NCBI RefSeq assembly: GCF_947500065.1
Contig: NZ_CANMQT010000007.1
Span: 124,001 to 188,000 of the forward strand
DNA length: 64,000 bases
Direction of reading: 5' to 3'
Source of the DNA: an uncultured Aquimarina sp.
GTDB lineage: Bacteria > Bacteroidota > Bacteroidia > Flavobacteriales > Flavobacteriaceae
In this document: positions 60,935 through 64,000 of the stretch, piece after piece
Layout: the number at the start of each line of letters is the position of its first letter
How positions within the stretch are numbered: the stretch's first letter is position 1
Position numbers and translations under genes: made by a program
The notes under the pieces: generated by a model
What the model was told of the DNA's origin: nothing
Database searches by the model: none
The model's input: the letters and a program-made list of their open reading frames with translations, nothing else

Positions 60935-63310
60935 TTAAAATTTGAATTCATAAGATATACTTGGTACAATGCCAAAGAATGATAGTTTGGTTGCTTGAGT
61001 CATTCCAGTAGCTATATCTGTGTCACCGACTTCTCCAATTTCATTAAAGTAAATAGAGGCTGCATTTTGTCTATTGTATACATTTACCAGACTGAATACC
61101 CATTTACCATTTTTACCTTTTTTTGGATTTAATGTAGCCGATATGTCTAATCTGTGATAGGCTGGTAATCGATTGCCATTTCTATTGTCGTAATCAGCAA
61201 CTACTAATCCATTTTGCTCATACCTTCCAGTAGGATAGGTTACTGGTCTTCCTGAACCAAAAACAAAGTTTGCTCCAAAATCCCATCTTTTATTAAGTTT
61301 ATAAAACCCAACAAGGTTTAGCTCATGTAATTGATCACTATTAGATGGATAATATTCATTATTGTTAATCCCCAGAACTCTAGTTTCTGATTTAGCAAGT
61401 GTATAGCTTAACCAACCAGTAAGTCTACCTTCATTCTTATTTAGTTGTACTTCTAACCCATATGCTCTTCCTTCTCCTTGCGCTATCTGAGTTTCTATTT
61501 CTTCTGTAAATATTAGATCCGCTCCATCAATAAAATCTGTCACATCACTCAATTTCTTATAATATGTTTCCAGACTCAGATCATATTTACCATCATTAAA
61601 TGATCTAAAGTATCCTAGTGCTAATTGATCTGAATATTGGGGTTTTATATATGAACCACTTGGAGACCAAACATCTAGAGGAGTAGGAGAGGTAGTGTTA
61701 GAGATTAAATGCAAATATTGATACATTCTGTTGTAACTTATCTTAAAAGAATTTGAATCATTTAATAAATACCTGGCAGACGCTCTAGGTTCTAATCCAT
61801 TAAATGATTTTATATTATCTCCAGAGCCGTATTGTGTTGTTCCTGTCACTTCATTTTCTTCATAAATATTCTGTTCAGAATTATAGGTTAATGGAGTCCC
61901 TGTTTCATATTCGCGTATTTCTTGAGCTCCTAGTCTAAAAAAATTAGACCATCGTAATCCGTATTGAACACTAAGTTTATCTGATAATTTTTGTTTTAAA
62001 TCTACATAAACCCCATTTTCTAAACCAAACTTGTCACTAAACTCTTCTTCATTAATACTAGATCCATTTAGAGAAGATATTTTTCCAGGTTTAAATTGAT
62101 AGTAAGTCATATCAATTCCTGTTTTCAGTGTGTTATTATTATTAATGTACCAAGATAGTTTTGGTTTTAGGTTGTAGTTGGTGATACTAGATTTCCATCT
62201 AAATTCTGAACCAGTTCTTAGATTGTCTAGATTGTATTCATAATTACTAAAAATAGCAGAAGTTTGTAGAAATAACTTTTCATTTATAACACTTGTCCAT
62301 CGTAAGGTTCCAGAGGAGTTTCCCCAGGTTGTACCTAATAATCCATCAAGTTCAAATGTGTCTCTCCCGAAATATCCGGAAAGAAATAATCGATTGTTTT
62401 TATTTAGATCATAGTTTGCTTTTAGGTTGAAGTCATAAAAAAACAGAGAACTGTCCTTGAAATCTTCTAAAAGGAATGAAAATAGATCTATGTATGATCT
62501 TCTACCTGCTAGCATATAGCTTCCAGAAGCTTCTTCTTTATCACCTTTTAGAATGGGGCCTTCTATTAATGCTTTTGCAGAAATAAGTCCTATTCCAATA
62601 TTTCCTCCAAATTTTTTAGTATTTCCTTCTTTTTGTTTTATGTCGAGTACAGAAGACAATCTTCCACCATACGTAGACGGAATTCCTCCTTTGTATAATT
62701 TTGCATTTTTTATAGCATCAGAATTGAATACAGAGAAGAAGCCGAATAAATGTGAAGCATTGTAAATAGTAGCTTCGTCAAGTAGTATTAGGTTTTGATC
62801 TACAGAGCCACCTCTTACATTAAAGCCAGATGAAGCTTCGTTTACACTAGAAACTCCAGGTAGCAATTGTAATGATTTTAGAATATCAGGCTCACCAAGA
62901 ATGGCGGGCATTTTTTTTATAGTTTCTCCTTGTAATGATATAACACTCATTTCCGTAGATTCTATTTTTTTTCTTGTGTTGTTAGATGAGATAATAATCT
63001 CGTCCAATTGGGCTAATTCTTCTGATAAATCAAAATCTATTTTTTGATTCTTCGTAATTAGAATTTCTTTACGAATAGTGCTATATCCTAAATAACTGAT
63101 TTCTATTTGATGAGTTCCTTTCTCAATGTTTATAGAATAAAAACCATAATCATTTGTTGTGGTTCCTATAGAATCATCAATAATAATATTAACTCCCAGT
63201 AATTTCTCTCCAGAGCCAATATCTTTTATATATCCACTTATAGTAAGTTGTTCTTGTCCAAATGTTCCAAGTGCATATAAAAAGAGCAGGTATACAAATC
63301 TTTTAGTCAT
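60935..63310 (-). CDS. TonB-dependent receptor with carboxypeptidase-regulatory-like domain (second module)
   Basis: The 791-residue outer-membrane receptor has a signal peptide (about 1-18, ending FGQ), a regulatory-like domain (about 22-105, with the GYIKDIGSGEKLLGVNIIID opening), a plug (ILGEPDILKSLQLLPGVSSV, then GFNVRGGSVDQNLI) and a barrel ending in SYEFKF. The GEPDxLKSLQLLPGV plug motif is typical of receptors paired with DUF4249. No STN domain. It is the first gene of an operon with DUF4249, LytS and LytTR. The substrate is unknown. Confidence 0.93.
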   Translation of the reverse strand: MTKRFVYLLFLYALGTFGQEQLTISGYIKDIGSGEKLLGVNIIIDDSIGTTTNDYGFYSINIEKGTHQIEISYLGYSTIRKEILITKNQKIDFDLSEELAQLDEIIISSNNTRKKIESTEMSVISLQGETIKKMPAILGEPDILKSLQLLPGVSSVNEASSGFNVRGGSVDQNLILLDEATIYNASHLFGFFSVFNSDAIKNAKLYKGGIPSTYGGRLSSVLDIKQKEGNTKKFGGNIGIGLISAKALIEGPILKGDKEEASGSYMLAGRRSYIDLFSFLLEDFKDSSLFFYDFNLKANYDLNKNNRLFLSGYFGRDTFELDGLLGTTWGNSSGTLRWTSVINEKLFLQTSAIFSNYEYNLDNLRTGSEFRWKSSITNYNLKPKLSWYINNNNTLKTGIDMTYYQFKPGKISSLNGSSINEEEFSDKFGLENGVYVDLKQKLSDKLSVQYGLRWSNFFRLGAQEIREYETGTPLTYNSEQNIYEENEVTGTTQYGSGDNIKSFNGLEPRASARYLLNDSNSFKISYNRMYQYLHLISNTTSPTPLDVWSPSGSYIKPQYSDQLALGYFRSFNDGKYDLSLETYYKKLSDVTDFIDGADLIFTEEIETQIAQGEGRAYGLEVQLNKNEGRLTGWLSYTLAKSETRVLGINNNEYYPSNSDQLHELNLVGFYKLNKRWDFGANFVFGSGRPVTYPTGRYEQNGLVVADYDNRNGNRLPAYHRLDISATLNPKKGKNGKWVFSLVNVYNRQNAASIYFNEIGEVGDTDIATGMTQATKLSFFGIVPSISYEFKF

Positions 63311-63338
63311 ACGAATACAGTTTTAAATAATTTTTATT

Positions 63339-63346
63339 CAAAACTA
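63339..63346 (-). promoter_or_regulatory. Candidate -7 element of the receptor/LytTR operon
   Basis: On the minus strand the bases read TAGTTTTG, an exact TAnnTTTG match, 29 bases before the receptor ATG at 63310. A -33 element is not obvious. Confidence 0.35.
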
Positions 63347-63490
63347 TAGGAGGAGCTTTGCTGAATTTTAGAAATTAGGATAAGCCTTGAAAAAAACCGA
63401 TAAACCATTATTTTTTCAAACGAACAAATGTTTTAATAATAGAGGTTAACTAGAATTCACCTATGAGTAATCTGTTGAAAGGTAGTGTGT

Positions 63491-64000
63491 TTAGTTACTA
63501 TTTTGCTTAATTAATTCTCTGAGTTTAGAGTACTTTAAAAAAGTAATATTGGCGGTTTGTATACATATAACAAAGCCATTAAATCCATCTAGAAATCCAA
63601 ATCTTAGAAAATAAGCTTTAAAAAAAGCCCAAGTCGGATTGAGAATAATTTTCCAGATTGGAGCTTTTTTACCCAACTTATAGTATGATTGAGCAGATAT
63701 TGTAGAAAACTTATCAGTTTTAAGGTTAAACTCTTGATAGGAAGCGTAGTTCCAGTGCAATATATCACCTGATAATTTTGAAGAAGCTTTTGGATTGGTC
63801 AATTTAAAAGAATCGTGTGGATTAATTCCTTTCCATTCACCTTTCCCTTTAATAAAAGCTCTCAGTTTTTTATCTGGATACCAATCGGAGTGTTTTATCC
63901 ACTGGCCACAAAAATTATTATATCTATTCATATAATATCCATCATGAACCCAATTAGATTTTAGTTTAATCAAAGAATTCTGAAGTTCGCAAGATAAAGC
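63491..64000 (-). CDS. GT2-family glycosyltransferase, 3' part (5' end beyond the window)
   Basis: The frame is open from the stop near 63491 to the window edge at 64000, so the gene is truncated at its 5' end. The visible 169 residues are the C-terminal part of a GT2 enzyme of the type that transfers sugars to lipopolysaccharide core: HSDWYPDKKLRAFIKGKGEWKG is the family's (W)YPDxKLRLF segment, then YASYQEF and a short hydrophobic segment (AFFKAYFLRFGFLDGFNGFV) near the end. Catalytic donor-site motifs lie outside the window. Confidence 0.82.
   Translation of the reverse strand, partial: ALSCELQNSLIKLKSNWVHDGYYMNRYNNFCGQWIKHSDWYPDKKLRAFIKGKGEWKGINPHDSFKLTNPKASSKLSGDILHWNYASYQEFNLKTDKFSTISAQSYYKLGKKAPIWKIILNPTWAFFKAYFLRFGFLDGFNGFVICIQTANITFLKYSKLRELIKQNSN

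Noticed and set aside
1..64000. CRISPR arrays, tRNA or rRNA genes, prophage or complete insertion sequences
   Set aside because: I looked for spaced direct repeats, cloverleaf-like sequence, transposase or integrase motifs and found none that I could support.

Overview
The window is AT-rich DNA (about one third G+C by eye) from a member of the Bacteroidota, most likely a marine Flavobacteriaceae. The evidence is the mix of gene families: TonB-dependent receptors with an N-terminal carboxypeptidase-regulatory-like domain, type IX secretion (T9SS) sorting domains of both type A and type B, DUF4249, LytS/LytTR two-component systems, a tricorn-type protease, short leaders and weak Shine-Dalgarno sequences. 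An Aquimarina-like genus is a guess from overall gene style. I see no rRNA, tRNA, CRISPR array, insertion sequence or prophage.

Layout. 1-5.1 kb: a plus-strand operon with the tail of an upstream gene, an imelysin-family lipoprotein, a membrane protein resembling vitamin K-dependent gamma-carboxylase, and a TonB-dependent receptor. 5.2-14 kb: a small PAS protein, a tricorn-like protease, a small secreted protein behind a perfect palindrome, a stand-alone AprA/PKS-type methyltransferase, DUF1456 and TerB-like proteins, Hsp20, and a secreted hypothetical protein. 14-20 kb: an SDR reductase and a LytS/LytTR pair divergent from a TonB-dependent receptor plus a DinB/DUF1569-like gene. 20-25 kb: fhs (formate-tetrahydrofolate ligase) with a hypothetical gene and a methyltransferase, then a PH-like membrane protein and an alpha/beta hydrolase.

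25-33 kb is an accessory, regulator-rich stretch: a membrane-anchored LytTR protein; an AraC regulator heading a peroxiredoxin, two tandem DoxX-like genes and an NTF2-like lipoprotein; a small monooxygenase; a PAP2 phosphatase; and MarR, isochorismatase and pirin genes with shared operator-like sequences. 33-37 kb holds PNP oxidase, an adenine-deaminase-type enzyme and uvrB. 37-43 kb carries two large T9SS type-B cargo proteins that share a duplicated C-terminal half. 43-50 kb has an ABC exporter, a secreted M28 aminopeptidase with a type-A sorting tail, a protein with cryptic kinase-like motifs, and a repetitive tail-fibre-like secreted protein.

49-58 kb is housekeeping: a nucleoid-associated protein, a PF07929 protein, ctaA, a four-helix-bundle (23S-IVP) cassette flanked by octamer repeats, cca, tsaC/sua5 and three glycosyltransferases, with a Kdo/WaaP-type kinase divergent. 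58-63.3 kb is a four-gene operon: TonB-dependent receptor, DUF4249 lipoprotein, LytS-type kinase and LytTR regulator. The window ends inside a glycosyltransferase gene.

The themes are outer-membrane uptake coupled to LytTR signalling (two full modules plus a one-component LytTR protein), protein export through T9SS, and surface glycan assembly. The best candidates for a little-described system are the imelysin/carboxylase/TonB-receptor operon and the receptor/DUF4249/LytS/LytTR operon.
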